64,000 nucleotides of DNA, from assembly GCF_012927205.1 (NCBI RefSeq), contig NZ_JABBGC010000001.1, positions 2,230,711 through 2,294,710 of the forward strand. Reading direction: 5' to 3'. The first letter of the stretch is position 1; every line of letters starts with the position of its first letter. Position numbers and translations under genes: made by a program. This document shows positions 1-8,903 of this stretch, in pieces. The DNA comes from Chitinophaga fulva. Its GTDB lineage: Bacteria; Bacteroidota; Bacteroidia; Chitinophagales; Chitinophagaceae. Under the pieces are notes generated by a model that ran no database searches, was not told the DNA's origin, and was given only the letters and a program-made list of their open reading frames with translations.

Positions 1-2550
1 CAGTATATCAACCTCACTTTCGCGCCCAAGAAAAAAGACGAATACAAAACCGTCGTAGGCGCCAGTGAAAACGATCATATCTCCATCGCTACCCGCGAAA
101 AGCGGAAAGGCATCCTCGGTCGCTTCAAACACGTGTCCGCCCGTAACGATGCCTTCCTCTGGCGTGCTAAGACCCTGTTGGAACAAAAAGAATATGATGA
201 AGTACAGGCGCTGCTCAATATCCTGAGCACGGATCCCAAGTTCCCGCACCGCCTCGACGGCGGCCTGGCGGAAGTAAGGGCCTACAGTAACTATATCCAG
301 GGCCGTTATCCGGAAACAATCGAACCGCTGAAAATTGCCATCGATAAAAGCCGTGACCGGGTGGCAAGAGCCAGGATGCACTTCATCCTTGGTCAACTGT
401 ACCTGCAACAGCACCATGCCGATTCGGCCATGGACAAGTTCCGAGATGTGATCGCCTCGAAGCCCGATCCTATGATGGACTTTCAGGCCCGTCTCCAGAT
501 CGCTAAAATCAATGCTAAAGAAGAAGGCGGACTGGCACGCAGCCAGGAAGGCCTGCGCCATATGCTGAAAAAAGAGCGCTTCAGCCGCTTCCGGGATGCT
601 ATCCTCTACACCATGGGCACCCTCGCATACCCCGCAGACGCAGAAGCAGCCCTCGGTTACCTGCAGAAATCACTCAAAGCCGGTAGTGACAATATGGTGC
701 AGCGCACGCTGACCTACAAAGCCATCGCCGATATCTACTACGATCAGCGCCAGTACCTGGACGCTAAAAAATACTACGACAGCACCGCCGGCACCATGAC
801 GCCCGACTTCGTGGACGCGGCTACCGTCAACGTACGCAAAACGGTGCTCGCCGACGTGGCCGCCAAACGCGCCGTTATCCAACGGGAAGACAGCCTGCAA
901 CGGATTGCTGCCATGCCGGAATCTGACCGCAATATTTTCCTCGCTAAAATGGCGGCTACCCTCAAAACTGCCGCTGCGGAAAAGAAAAAGAACGATGCCA
1001 TACAAGGCGCCAATTCGTATGACAACCCGGCCTTCGGGATGAACAGCAACGGCGCCTACAGCCCTAAAGAAGAAAAAGGCGACTGGTATTTCTATAACCC
1101 TGCCAGTAAATCAACCGGTTATTCTGAGTTCAAACGCCGCTGGGGCAGCCGTCAGGTGGCCGATAACTGGCGCCGTAGCCAGGCTGGTAACCTCCACGTG
1201 GCCAATAACAACGACGCTCCGGTGCAAATGAGCACCGATGGCGCCACCGCTGCTGCTACACCGGAAAGCCTGCCACCAGACAGCATTACCGGCGAACGCC
1301 TGGCACAAGGGCTGCCGCTGACACCAGAAAAACTGGCGAACTCCCACAAACTGGACCAGGACGCCCGCTTTGAACTGGGCAAACTGTACTACGACAAACT
1401 GGAGAATTACCCGTTGGCCATAGAAACCTACGACTCACTGCTGCTCAAATATCCTGACCATCCGCGTAAACCGGAGATACTCTACTCCTTATACGTATGG
1501 CACGGTAAATTGAACCACGCTGCTGACGTAGCCCGCTTAAAAGATATCATACTGAAACAGTACGGTAACACTAACTACACCGACATCATCCGCTCCGGTG
1601 GCAACCGTGACACGGACCTGGCCCGGAAAAAGACCATCAGCGCTACTTACGATTCCGCCTATACGGCTTTCCGCAGCGGGGACGTGGCTGGTGCGCTCGC
1701 CATCAAACGCCGCGCAGACAGCACTTACGGCGTTAACTTCATGCAGGGTAAATTCGACCTGCTGGAAGCCATGGCCATCGTGAAACAGGATACCCTGATT
1801 GGCGTGGACAGCACCCAGGCTTCCCGTAAAGCAGTGCTGGCCGTAATGAACAAATATCCTGGCGATGAAGGTATCCATCAGCAAACACAGGCCCTGCTCG
1901 ATGCACTCGACCACCGCAATGAACTGGTGAACTATCTCGCTAAACTGGAAATACGGAAAGACAATAATGGTGGCCCGCTGCTGGATGAAAACATTTCTAT
2001 GCGGTATCCCTGGCAGAACCCGCAACCGGTGCTGGTTGACAGGATCAATGGCGCCAAAACGCCTGCCGCACTGGCAGACTCTGCTCATGTCTCCAACCAG
2101 ATAGCCGGTGTTGTGCCCACTGCGCCTATTGCCACGGTAGCGCCACCACCGCCGCCGAAACCGGTAACACCTTATAAACTCTCTTCAGATAACCCGCACT
2201 TCGTGGTGCTGGCATTTCAACGCGTCTCCAAAGAGCTGATGGATGAAGGGCTGAACCAGTTCACCCGCTACAATGCCTCCAAACACGCTACCGATAAAAT
2301 CGAGGTAGGCAGTTTTGTTTTGTCTCCTTCTGAAACCATGCTGATTTTCAGGATATTCGCGAATGAAGACAAAGCGCTGAACTATTTCGATGAAATCCGG
2401 GAAGAAGCCGCTGTTAGCATTATCCCCAGGATAAGGCCCACGGATTATTCCTTTTTTGTCATATCAAGAGATAATTTCATACTGCTGAACAGCACGAAAG
2501 ACCTGATCGGTTACAGGAAGTTTTTTTCGGACAATTATGTAACGCAGTGA
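1..2550 (+). CDS. sprE: SprE/PorW-like TPR protein of the type IX secretion/gliding system, 5' partial
   Basis: The reading frame is open from base 1, so the gene starts upstream of the window; the GTG at 133 is only an internal possibility. The protein is rich in TPR-like helical pairs (for example around bases 340-480 and 1360-1500, DARFELGKLYYDKLENYPLA). It then has a proline-rich linker near 2140-2175 and a compact C-terminal domain of about 115 residues beginning HFVVLAFQ. TPR repeats followed by this type of C-terminus resemble SprE (Flavobacterium) and PorW (Porphyromonas), envelope lipoproteins that couple the type IX secretion motor to the outer-membrane channel. The N-terminal lipobox expected for the family lies outside the window. 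A generic TPR protein is the alternative. Two AT-rich hairpins follow the stop. Confidence 0.7.
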   Translation, partial: QYINLTFAPKKKDEYKTVVGASENDHISIATREKRKGILGRFKHVSARNDAFLWRAKTLLEQKEYDEVQALLNILSTDPKFPHRLDGGLAEVRAYSNYIQGRYPETIEPLKIAIDKSRDRVARARMHFILGQLYLQQHHADSAMDKFRDVIASKPDPMMDFQARLQIAKINAKEEGGLARSQEGLRHMLKKERFSRFRDAILYTMGTLAYPADAEAALGYLQKSLKAGSDNMVQRTLTYKAIADIYYDQRQYLDAKKYYDSTAGTMTPDFVDAATVNVRKTVLADVAAKRAVIQREDSLQRIAAMPESDRNIFLAKMAATLKTAAAEKKKNDAIQGANSYDNPAFGMNSNGAYSPKEEKGDWYFYNPASKSTGYSEFKRRWGSRQVADNWRRSQAGNLHVANNNDAPVQMSTDGATAAATPESLPPDSITGERLAQGLPLTPEKLANSHKLDQDARFELGKLYYDKLENYPLAIETYDSLLLKYPDHPRKPEILYSLYVWHGKLNHAADVARLKDIILKQYGNTNYTDIIRSGGNRDTDLARKKTISATYDSAYTAFRSGDVAGALAIKRRADSTYGVNFMQGKFDLLEAMAIVKQDTLIGVDSTQASRKAVLAVMNKYPGDEGIHQQTQALLDALDHRNELVNYLAKLEIRKDNNGGPLLDENISMRYPWQNPQPVLVDRINGAKTPAALADSAHVSNQIAGVVPTAPIATVAPPPPPKPVTPYKLSSDNPHFVVLAFQRVSKELMDEGLNQFTRYNASKHATDKIEVGSFVLSPSETMLIFRIFANEDKALNYFDEIREEAAVSIIPRIRPTDYSFFVISRDNFILLNSTKDLIGYRKFFSDNYVTQ

Positions 2551-2552
2551 TA

Positions 2553-2643
2553 TTTAGGGATTTTTTGATTTACGATTTTTTGATTTGAAGTTTGTCTGAA
2601 CGTCTTTTAAATTAAAAAAATCTTAAAATCAACAAATCCCTAA
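2553..2643. terminator. Long AT-rich hairpin after the sprE-like gene
   Basis: TTAGGGATTTTTTGATTT at 2553-2570 pairs with AAATCAACAAATCCCTAA at 2626-2643 with one mismatch. The pairing continues inward (GATTTACGATTTTTTGATTT against the segment around 2609-2630). It begins three bases after the stop codon and probably ends or protects the upstream mRNA. Confidence 0.5.
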
Positions 2644-2661
2644 TATATTTAACAGATTTTT

Positions 2662-2724
2662 AGATTTGAGATCTATTGATTTGTGGTGGCTCATGCATCC
2701 TATAAATCAATAAATCTCAAAATC
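2662..2724. repeat. Second AT-rich inverted repeat
   Basis: AGATTTGAGATCTATTGATT at 2662-2681 faces its near-complement at 2704-2724 around a 21-base loop. Together with the hairpin at 2553-2643 it fills most of the 337-base gap before the penicillin-binding protein gene. No gene is seen in this gap. Confidence 0.45.
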
Positions 2725-2887
2725 AGTAAATCCCTAAATATTTAATAGATTTGTGGGTCAAACTGTTAGTAAACAGGCCTGTTTATTGCTGTTAGGGGCT
2801 GTTTATTGAATATTTATTTTAACAGCCAACGATAGCAACTGTCCAAAAAAAACTCGGCGTACGCCGCAAAACAAATTAATATAGCGC

Positions 2888-5290
2888 ATGAAAAAATCGG
2901 TGAAAATATTGTGGCGTGTGGCGTTTGGTATTTTAGCACTGTTTGTTCTCTTAATCTTATTGGTCAACTTCCGGGTCATCGGTAATATGCCTTCCATGGA
3001 GGAACTGGAAAACCCGCGCGCTGCGCTGGCATCCGAAGTAATCGCCGATGATGGGACCATATTGGGCAAATATTATCAGGTTGACCGCTCCAGCAGCGAC
3101 TTCAATGAAATCTCCAAAAATGTGATCAATGCCCTGATCGCTACTGAAGAAACCCGCTTTTATCAGAACTCCGGTATCGATGCCAAAGGCACCATGGCCA
3201 TCCCTTTTTACCTGTTGATCGGTAAAAAACGCGGTTCCAGCACCATCACCCAGCAGCTGGCCCTTAACCTTCAAACTGATAACCTGGGTAAACAACGTGC
3301 AACCAATCCCGTTAGCAGGGCCTTCCAGAAACTGCAGGAATGGATCATTGCTGTGAAACTGGAAAGAAACTTCACCAAACAGGAAATCCTGACACTTTAC
3401 CTAAACACCGTAGCTTTCGGCGATAACGTATATGGTATTGAAAACGGCGCCCGTACCTTCTTCAGTAAAGATGCCGGTCATCTTTCCATCGAAGAAGCAG
3501 CTATACTGGTAGGTATGCTGAAAGGCAACACCCTTTACAACCCGCGCCGTAACCCGCAGCTGGCCCTGGGCCGCCGTAATACGGTGATAGACAACATGGT
3601 GGATGCCAACTTTATCACACCTGCGGAAGCTGCCGCTGCTAAAAGCAAACCAATTGTATTACATTATAATAAGATAGACCACAACAAAGGCCTGGCGCCT
3701 TATTTCCGCGAAGTACTGCGCGATGAGGTAAAAAGCTGGTGCAAGGACCATAAAAAAGCAGATGGTACACCGTATAACCTTTACCGTGATGGCCTGAAGA
3801 TCTATACTACCATCAACCCACGTATGCAATTGTATGCAGAAGAGGCGGTGTCCCGTCACCTGCAGGCCCTGCAGAAATACCTGTATAACCAAAATGATGT
3901 GAAAACAGGCAACGTGTGGAAAAAATGGCCGCAGTACCTCGACAAATACACGAAAGAATCTGACCGCTACCGTAACATGAAAGATGCGGAAGCTTCTGAT
4001 GAAGATATCACCAAGTCCTTCAATACACCTACCAAAATGAAGGTGTTTGCCTGGAAAAGCTTTACAGAACCTGACCTGAACGAGATTGATACGGTGATGA
4101 CGCCGCTGGATTCCATCAAATATATGCGTGCGGTGTTACAGGCCGGCTTCATGGCAATGGACCCTGAAAGTGGTGAGGTGAAAGCCTGGGTAGGCGGTCC
4201 GGATTTCCGTTATTTTAAAAATGACCACGTAGCCAAAACCCGTCGTCAGGTGGGCTCTACCTTCAAACCGTTCCTGTATTGTTTTGCTATCATGAACGGC
4301 ATGTCACCCAATACCATGCTGCCTAACGAACCGATCACCATCGGTAACTGGACACTGACCCGCAACTCTGAAGGCAGTGTAGGCGGCAGTATCTCCATGG
4401 CAGGGGCGCTGGCCAGGTCACTCAACCTGGTGTCGGCTTACCTGATTAAACAGATCGGCGCGAAGGCGTTCGCGGACTTTGCACAGAACAAGATTGGTTT
4501 CACCAGCAAAATAGAACCTTATCCGTCCATCGCGCTCGGGGTATCTGAGATATCCCTGTACGAGATGTTACAGGCCTACACGATGTTCCCGGCCAGAGGT
4601 ATCAATACCAAACCGATCTATATCACCCGTATAGAAGACCGTTATGGTAACATTCTCGAAACTTTCGCTCCGGTAAAACGGGAGGTGATCAGCGAGAAAG
4701 AAGCTTACACCATGGTGAAGATGATGGAAGGCGTATTGCAGCCCGGCGGCACCGGCGCCCGTATGCGCGGCGCCTATAAAATGCAGGGCGAAATGGCGGG
4801 TAAAACCGGTACCACCAACGATAATACCGATGGCTGGTTTATTGGTTACACGCCTAAACTGCTGGCAGGCGCCTGGGTAGGTTGCGAAAACAACTTTATC
4901 CACTTCGCCACCACCGGTATCGGTCAGGGTGCCAATACGGGTCTGCCTATCTGGGCTTATTTCATGCAGAAAGTATTTGCCGATAATACACTGAAAGTTA
5001 CCAGCAGTGACAAATTCCCGGTGCCGGCCAATATGACGGATGAAACCTATTCCAACTTCGACACCAACATAAAACCTGGTGCAGAAGCGGAAGACATCGG
5101 CAATGGTTCCGAATCCGACTATCAAACCAATGAGGAGGACATGTACTCGCCAGGGGCCGAAAAGCCGGCGCAGGAAACCACCAAACCGAAAGAGGAAAAG
5201 CCGGCAACACCCAAGCCTAAAGAAGATAATAAAGACAAAGGAACACCTGCCACACCCAAAGCAGTATATCCTCCTAAAAAAGATAGTTAA
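2888..5290 (+). CDS. Class A penicillin-binding protein (PBP1A-type, glycosyltransferase + transpeptidase)
   Basis: Bifunctional peptidoglycan synthase that polymerises lipid II and cross-links stem peptides at the outer face of the inner membrane. It has an N-terminal signal-anchor helix (about residues 8-28). A GT51 glycosyltransferase domain follows, with E87/E88 in ATEETRFY and the GSSTITQQL motif. The penicillin-binding domain has S457-T-F-K460 as the acylated serine motif, an SLN box in ARSLNLVS and K639-T-G. The C-terminus is a Lys/Pro/Glu-rich tail. The 800-residue length fits the family. In the first GT51 motif the usual EDxxFxxH reads EETRFYQN, so the conserved His is replaced; the catalytic Glu is kept. 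A clean terminator follows at 5300-5322. Confidence 0.93.
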   Translation: MKKSVKILWRVAFGILALFVLLILLVNFRVIGNMPSMEELENPRAALASEVIADDGTILGKYYQVDRSSSDFNEISKNVINALIATEETRFYQNSGIDAKGTMAIPFYLLIGKKRGSSTITQQLALNLQTDNLGKQRATNPVSRAFQKLQEWIIAVKLERNFTKQEILTLYLNTVAFGDNVYGIENGARTFFSKDAGHLSIEEAAILVGMLKGNTLYNPRRNPQLALGRRNTVIDNMVDANFITPAEAAAAKSKPIVLHYNKIDHNKGLAPYFREVLRDEVKSWCKDHKKADGTPYNLYRDGLKIYTTINPRMQLYAEEAVSRHLQALQKYLYNQNDVKTGNVWKKWPQYLDKYTKESDRYRNMKDAEASDEDITKSFNTPTKMKVFAWKSFTEPDLNEIDTVMTPLDSIKYMRAVLQAGFMAMDPESGEVKAWVGGPDFRYFKNDHVAKTRRQVGSTFKPFLYCFAIMNGMSPNTMLPNEPITIGNWTLTRNSEGSVGGSISMAGALARSLNLVSAYLIKQIGAKAFADFAQNKIGFTSKIEPYPSIALGVSEISLYEMLQAYTMFPARGINTKPIYITRIEDRYGNILETFAPVKREVISEKEAYTMVKMMEGVLQPGGTGARMRGAYKMQGEMAGKTGTTNDNTDGWFIGYTPKLLAGAWVGCENNFIHFATTGIGQGANTGLPIWAYFMQKVFADNTLKVTSSDKFPVPANMTDETYSNFDTNIKPGAEAEDIGNGSESDYQTNEEDMYSPGAEKPAQETTKPKEEKPATPKPKEDNKDKGTPATPKAVYPPKKDS

Positions 5291-5299
5291 ACAGGACAG

Positions 5300-5328
5300 G
5301 GGCTGACCAAAAAGGTCAGCCCTTTGTT
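5300..5328 (+). terminator. Rho-independent terminator of the PBP gene
   Basis: GGGCTGACC (5300-5308) and GGTCAGCCC (5314-5322) form a 9-bp stem with a 5-base loop, followed by TTTGTTTTTT. It lies 9 bases after the stop codon. Confidence 0.9.
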
Positions 5329-5376
5329 TTTTACATCGTATCCCCCGGGCTTTACCCCCGCGATTGCCGTTTATCC

Positions 5377-5403
5377 AATATCCTATAGGATTACAGGGAT
5401 ATT
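5377..5403. promoter_or_regulatory. Nested palindrome upstream of the thioredoxin-like gene
   Basis: AATATCC at 5377-5383 and GGATATT at 5397-5403 face each other, and a perfect 12-bp palindrome ATCCTATAGGAT sits at 5380-5391. It lies about 60-85 bases upstream of the next start codon, where a regulator could bind. No cognate regulator can be named. Confidence 0.3.
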
Positions 5404-5463
5404 ATTTACTATTGCGGTCTTAGAAAACCAAACCAACCAACAACCAAACCATTAAAAAAGCGT

Positions 5464-6621
5464 ATGCAAAAGCTAACCAAAGCCTTGCTGGTAGCTGCGT
5501 TATTGCCTGTTATGGCCGTTGCGCAGGACAGCACCCAATTCATTAAAGGCACCTGGAAAGATCTCACCAACAGGGCCCAAAAAGAACACAAACCTATTTT
5601 TATCGACACCTATTTTGAAGGTTGCCATGCCTGTAAAGACATGGAAGTAAAGGTGTTTCCGCGGCCGGAAGTAAAAAAGTACATGGAGGAAAATTTCATC
5701 TGCACCGGTTACGATGTGTTTAAGGAACAATTCGGGATAGACCTGTGCCGCAAGTATTTTATGCGCGGCTTTCCCACCTATCTGGTTATTTCCGGTGATG
5801 GTCAGTTGCTGGACCGGAGCTCCGGCTATCAGGAACCCGACAGGTTCATGGCCTTCCTGAAAAACAACATTGCCCGCTACAAAGCAGGCAAAACGTTGGC
5901 CGGCTTTGGCAACAGCTTGTCGTCTAAAGATCCGGAATTCTACAAAGCTATGTGGAACAAGGATTACAAGGGAGGAGATAAAGAAGAGATTGTGGGATAT
6001 CTCGCTAAACAAAAAGACAAACTGGCCGAGTCCACTTTTAAGGTCATGCAGATGGCTGCTGTGCTGCCGGACGATTACCGGGAATTTTACCTGAAGAACC
6101 GTAAGGCTTACCTGGACCGTTTCGGTGAAGAGCTGAATACCAATATTATGGACAAGCTGTTGAAGCAGGATATCGCTGCGCTGCCGGCCACCCTGGATAA
6201 AGCCGTTTTTGATGCATTCCTGCAAAAGCAGCAGACTGTGTACCGCCCGGAGGATTGGAGTTTTGTGCAGATGTATTACGCAGAAAACTATCTCTTTAAA
6301 AAATGTAAAGATTCCAGGGCATTCCTTGAATTTGCCACCGCGCATCCGGACAGGAATGAAAACAGGGTGCGGTACATGCAGTTTTTTCTAGGAGCGGAAC
6401 TGGCCAAAGATGCTGCCTTAAAAGCGCAGTACCTGAAATGGGCAGAGGTGGTGGTAACTGCCGATGCCAGTCTGGAAAACCTGCAGGGGCTTGTGCGGAT
6501 GAGCAAGGGGGTAGATCAGGCACAGACCAGAAAGTTCCTGGGCTGGGTTATTGACAAGAAGAAATCGTGGGGCGATGATACCACGAAAGAAGAGGTCGAG
6601 CTGAAGAATTTGAATATTTAA
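5464..6621 (+). CDS. Secreted thioredoxin-fold protein
   Basis: A signal peptide (about residues 1-20, ending AVAQ) sends the protein to the periplasm. Residues about 25-135 form a thioredoxin-like domain with the redox-type motif C54-H-A-C57 in the context FEGCHACKDM, the pattern of DsbD-gamma/Thioredoxin_7-type domains. The family's cis-Pro is probably the Pro in GFPTYLV. The remaining 240 residues are alpha-helical, without a motif I recognise. Likely a thiol-disulfide exchange or reductase-partner protein; the substrate is unknown. It is a single gene between two terminators. Confidence 0.75.
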   Translation: MQKLTKALLVAALLPVMAVAQDSTQFIKGTWKDLTNRAQKEHKPIFIDTYFEGCHACKDMEVKVFPRPEVKKYMEENFICTGYDVFKEQFGIDLCRKYFMRGFPTYLVISGDGQLLDRSSGYQEPDRFMAFLKNNIARYKAGKTLAGFGNSLSSKDPEFYKAMWNKDYKGGDKEEIVGYLAKQKDKLAESTFKVMQMAAVLPDDYREFYLKNRKAYLDRFGEELNTNIMDKLLKQDIAALPATLDKAVFDAFLQKQQTVYRPEDWSFVQMYYAENYLFKKCKDSRAFLEFATAHPDRNENRVRYMQFFLGAELAKDAALKAQYLKWAEVVVTADASLENLQGLVRMSKGVDQAQTRKFLGWVIDKKKSWGDDTTKEEVELKNLNI

Positions 6622-6644
6622 TTATTTAGTCATTTAATCATTAA

Positions 6645-6686
6645 AAAAAGGGGAGATCACATTGTATCATGTGGTCTCCCCTTTTT
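6645..6686. terminator. Bidirectional terminator between the thioredoxin-like gene and sucC
   Basis: GGGGAGATCACAT pairs with ATGTGGTCTCCCC (ending 6681), flanked by AAAAAA on one side and TTTTT on the other, so it can stop transcription from both convergent genes. The stem extends further through AT-rich ATTTAGTC/ATCAAATGAT-type sequence on both sides (about 6615-6722). Confidence 0.9.
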
Positions 6687-6723
6687 AATATCTAAATAAT
6701 CAAATGATCAAATAATCAAATGA

Positions 6724-7935
6724 TTAGTTCAGTGCTTTGTTTACCAGGTCAGCAGCTTCGCTGAGGAGCGTGGCAGACTGTACTTTCAGGCCGCTGGCTT
6801 CGATCAGTTCTTTTGCTTCTTTGGCGTTGGTGCCTTGTAAGCGTACAATGATCGGAACGTTGATGTTGCCGATGGATTTGTAGGCGTCGATAACACCCTG
6901 AGCAACCCTGTCGCAACGAACGATACCGCCGAAGATATTGATCAGGATAGCTTTTACTTTAGGATCTTTCAGGATGATGCGGAAACCTGCTTCAACGGTT
7001 TGTGCGTTGGCAGTACCTCCTACGTCCAGGAAGTTGGCCGGATCACCGCCGCTCAGTTTGATCATGTCCATGGTAGCCATGGCCAGACCGGCGCCGTTCA
7101 CCATACAACCTACGTTACCGTCCAGTTTTACGAAGTTGAGGTTGTATTTACCTGCTTCTACTTCGGTCGGATCTTCTTCGGTGATGTCGCGGAGTGCTTC
7201 GAGGTCAGGATGACGCATCAGGGCGTTGTCGTCCAGGTTTACTTTGGCGTCAACGGCAATGATTTTCTCATCGCTGGTTTTGAATAACGGGTTGATTTCC
7301 AGCATGCTGCAATCCAGTCCTACGTAAGCGTTGTACAGGTTGGTAACAAATTTTACCATGTTTTTGAACGCTTCGCCGCTCAAACCGAAGTTGAAAGCGA
7401 TGTTACGGGCCTGGAATGGTTGCAGGGCCATGTTGGGTTTTACCCATTCTTTGTATATTTTTTCAGGAGTACTGTGCGCTACTTCTTCGATATCCATACC
7501 GCCTTCGGTAGAATACATGATCACATTCTGGCCTTTAGCGCGGTCCAGAAGGATAGACAGGTAAAATTCCTTTATCGGATTAGGGCCCGGGTAATAAACG
7601 TCCTGTGCTACCAGTACTTTGTTTACCAGTTTACCTGCTTCGCCGGTCTGGATAGTTACCAGTGTACCACCCAGGATGTTACCTGCAATGGTTTTCACAT
7701 CTTCCGCATTTTTTCCTACAGCTACACCTCTCTGCTCAGTTCCACGGATTTTACCTTTACCGCGTCCACCAGCGTGAATTTGCGCTTTAACCACTGCAAA
7801 CTCATTACCATACTGCACCTTCAGTTGCTTGTAAGCTTCGGCCGCTGCTTCCGGTGTTTCTACCGGAATGCCTTCCTGAACCGGTACATTATATTTTTTC
7901 AACAGTTCTTTAGCCTGGTACTCGTGTAAATTCAT
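6724..7935 (-). CDS. sucC: Succinyl-CoA ligase (ADP-forming), beta subunit
   Basis: Beta subunit of the TCA-cycle enzyme that converts succinyl-CoA, ADP and phosphate to succinate, CoA and ATP; cytoplasmic, working as a heterotetramer with SucD. The N-terminus MNLHEYQAKELLKKY and an ATP-grasp region with QIHAGGRGKGK are typical. The C-terminal ligase domain contains LDVGGTA and INIFGGIVRCD. 403 residues is slightly longer than the E. coli protein (388) but normal for the family. The partner gene sucD is not beside it, since the next gene downstream is convergent and the one upstream is divergent. Confidence 0.96.
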   Translation of the reverse strand: MNLHEYQAKELLKKYNVPVQEGIPVETPEAAAEAYKQLKVQYGNEFAVVKAQIHAGGRGKGKIRGTEQRGVAVGKNAEDVKTIAGNILGGTLVTIQTGEAGKLVNKVLVAQDVYYPGPNPIKEFYLSILLDRAKGQNVIMYSTEGGMDIEEVAHSTPEKIYKEWVKPNMALQPFQARNIAFNFGLSGEAFKNMVKFVTNLYNAYVGLDCSMLEINPLFKTSDEKIIAVDAKVNLDDNALMRHPDLEALRDITEEDPTEVEAGKYNLNFVKLDGNVGCMVNGAGLAMATMDMIKLSGGDPANFLDVGGTANAQTVEAGFRIILKDPKVKAILINIFGGIVRCDRVAQGVIDAYKSIGNINVPIIVRLQGTNAKEAKELIEASGLKVQSATLLSEAADLVNKALN

Positions 7936-8009
7936 CGCAATAAAATTTGCCGCTAAAATAGGTCATTATGATTTAAATATAAAACCGCATTCATTTGTGA
8001 ATTAAAAAA

Positions 8010-8017
8010 TAACTTTG
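8010..8017 (+). promoter_or_regulatory. Bacteroidota-type -7 element upstream of punA
   Basis: TAACTTTG matches the TAnnTTTG -7 consensus of the Bacteroidota primary sigma factor, 34 bases before the punA start. No -33 TTTG is found at the usual 19-21 base spacing, so the assignment is tentative. Confidence 0.35.
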
Positions 8018-8051
8018 CGCGGGTTTGTTTTTTAAATCCGACTTTTAATTA

Positions 8052-8885
8052 ATGCATAAACAGATGAGTGAATTAACGGACCAGATAAAGGCAGCTGGGG
8101 ATTATATCCGAAAACACTGGCAGGAGGCGCCTGTAGCAGGGGTTATATTGGGAAGTGGACTAGGTAACCTGACCAAAGAGATAGAGCAGAGCATCGAGAT
8201 ATCTTATCGTGATATTCCACATTTTCCGGAATCTACGGTGGAAGGGCATTCCGGGAAACTGATCCTGGGATATATGCAGGGCAAGCCTATTGTGGCGATG
8301 GCCGGCAGATTCCACTATTATGAAGGTTTTTCTATGAAACAGGTCACTTTTCCGATCAGGGTGATGAAAGAACTGGGCATTCATACCCTGTTCATTTCCA
8401 ACGCTGCCGGGGGTATGAACCCACAGTTTAAGGTGGGCGACCTGATGGTAATAAAAGATCATATCAATCTGCAACCGGAGCATCCCCTGCGTGGCCGTAA
8501 TGAAGATACGCTGGGCCCCCGTTTCCCGGATATGAGCGAACCTTATTCCAAAGTACTAATACAGTCGGCCTATCAAATTGCTTCCGCCAACAATATTGCG
8601 CTGCATACCGGCGTATATGTAGGGGTACAGGGACCTACTTTTGAAACCAGGGCTGAATATAAGTATATGCACATTATCGGCGGCGATGCCGTAGGCATGA
8701 GTACTGTACCGGAGGTGATCGTAGCAGTACATGCCGGCCTGAAAGTCTTTGCCATGAGCGTTATCACCGATATCGGCATCCGTGAGGAAGAAAATGTGAT
8801 CACCCATCAGGAGGTACTGGAAGCAGCCCATGCGGCAGAACCCAAGCTAACGCTTATCTTTAGTGAATTAATCCGGCAACTATAA
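8052..8885 (+). CDS. punA: Purine-nucleoside phosphorylase, class I trimeric type
   Basis: Cleaves (deoxy)inosine and guanosine with phosphate to free base and ribose-1-phosphate in purine salvage. The sequence shows the family landmarks: GVILGSGLGNL (phosphate loop), EGHSGKL, GRFHYYEG, FISNAAGGMN (purine-binding region) and the C-terminal GMSTVPEV-IVAVHAGL stretch. At 277 residues the length is typical. The ATG at 8064 (MSELTDQ) is an equally good start. The next gene, a putative porin, begins 18 bases downstream, so the two are probably cotranscribed. Confidence 0.95.
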   Translation: MHKQMSELTDQIKAAGDYIRKHWQEAPVAGVILGSGLGNLTKEIEQSIEISYRDIPHFPESTVEGHSGKLILGYMQGKPIVAMAGRFHYYEGFSMKQVTFPIRVMKELGIHTLFISNAAGGMNPQFKVGDLMVIKDHINLQPEHPLRGRNEDTLGPRFPDMSEPYSKVLIQSAYQIASANNIALHTGVYVGVQGPTFETRAEYKYMHIIGGDAVGMSTVPEVIVAVHAGLKVFAMSVITDIGIREEENVITHQEVLEAAHAAEPKLTLIFSELIRQL

Positions 8886-8903
8886 ACGTTTTGTCATTTT
8901 CGG

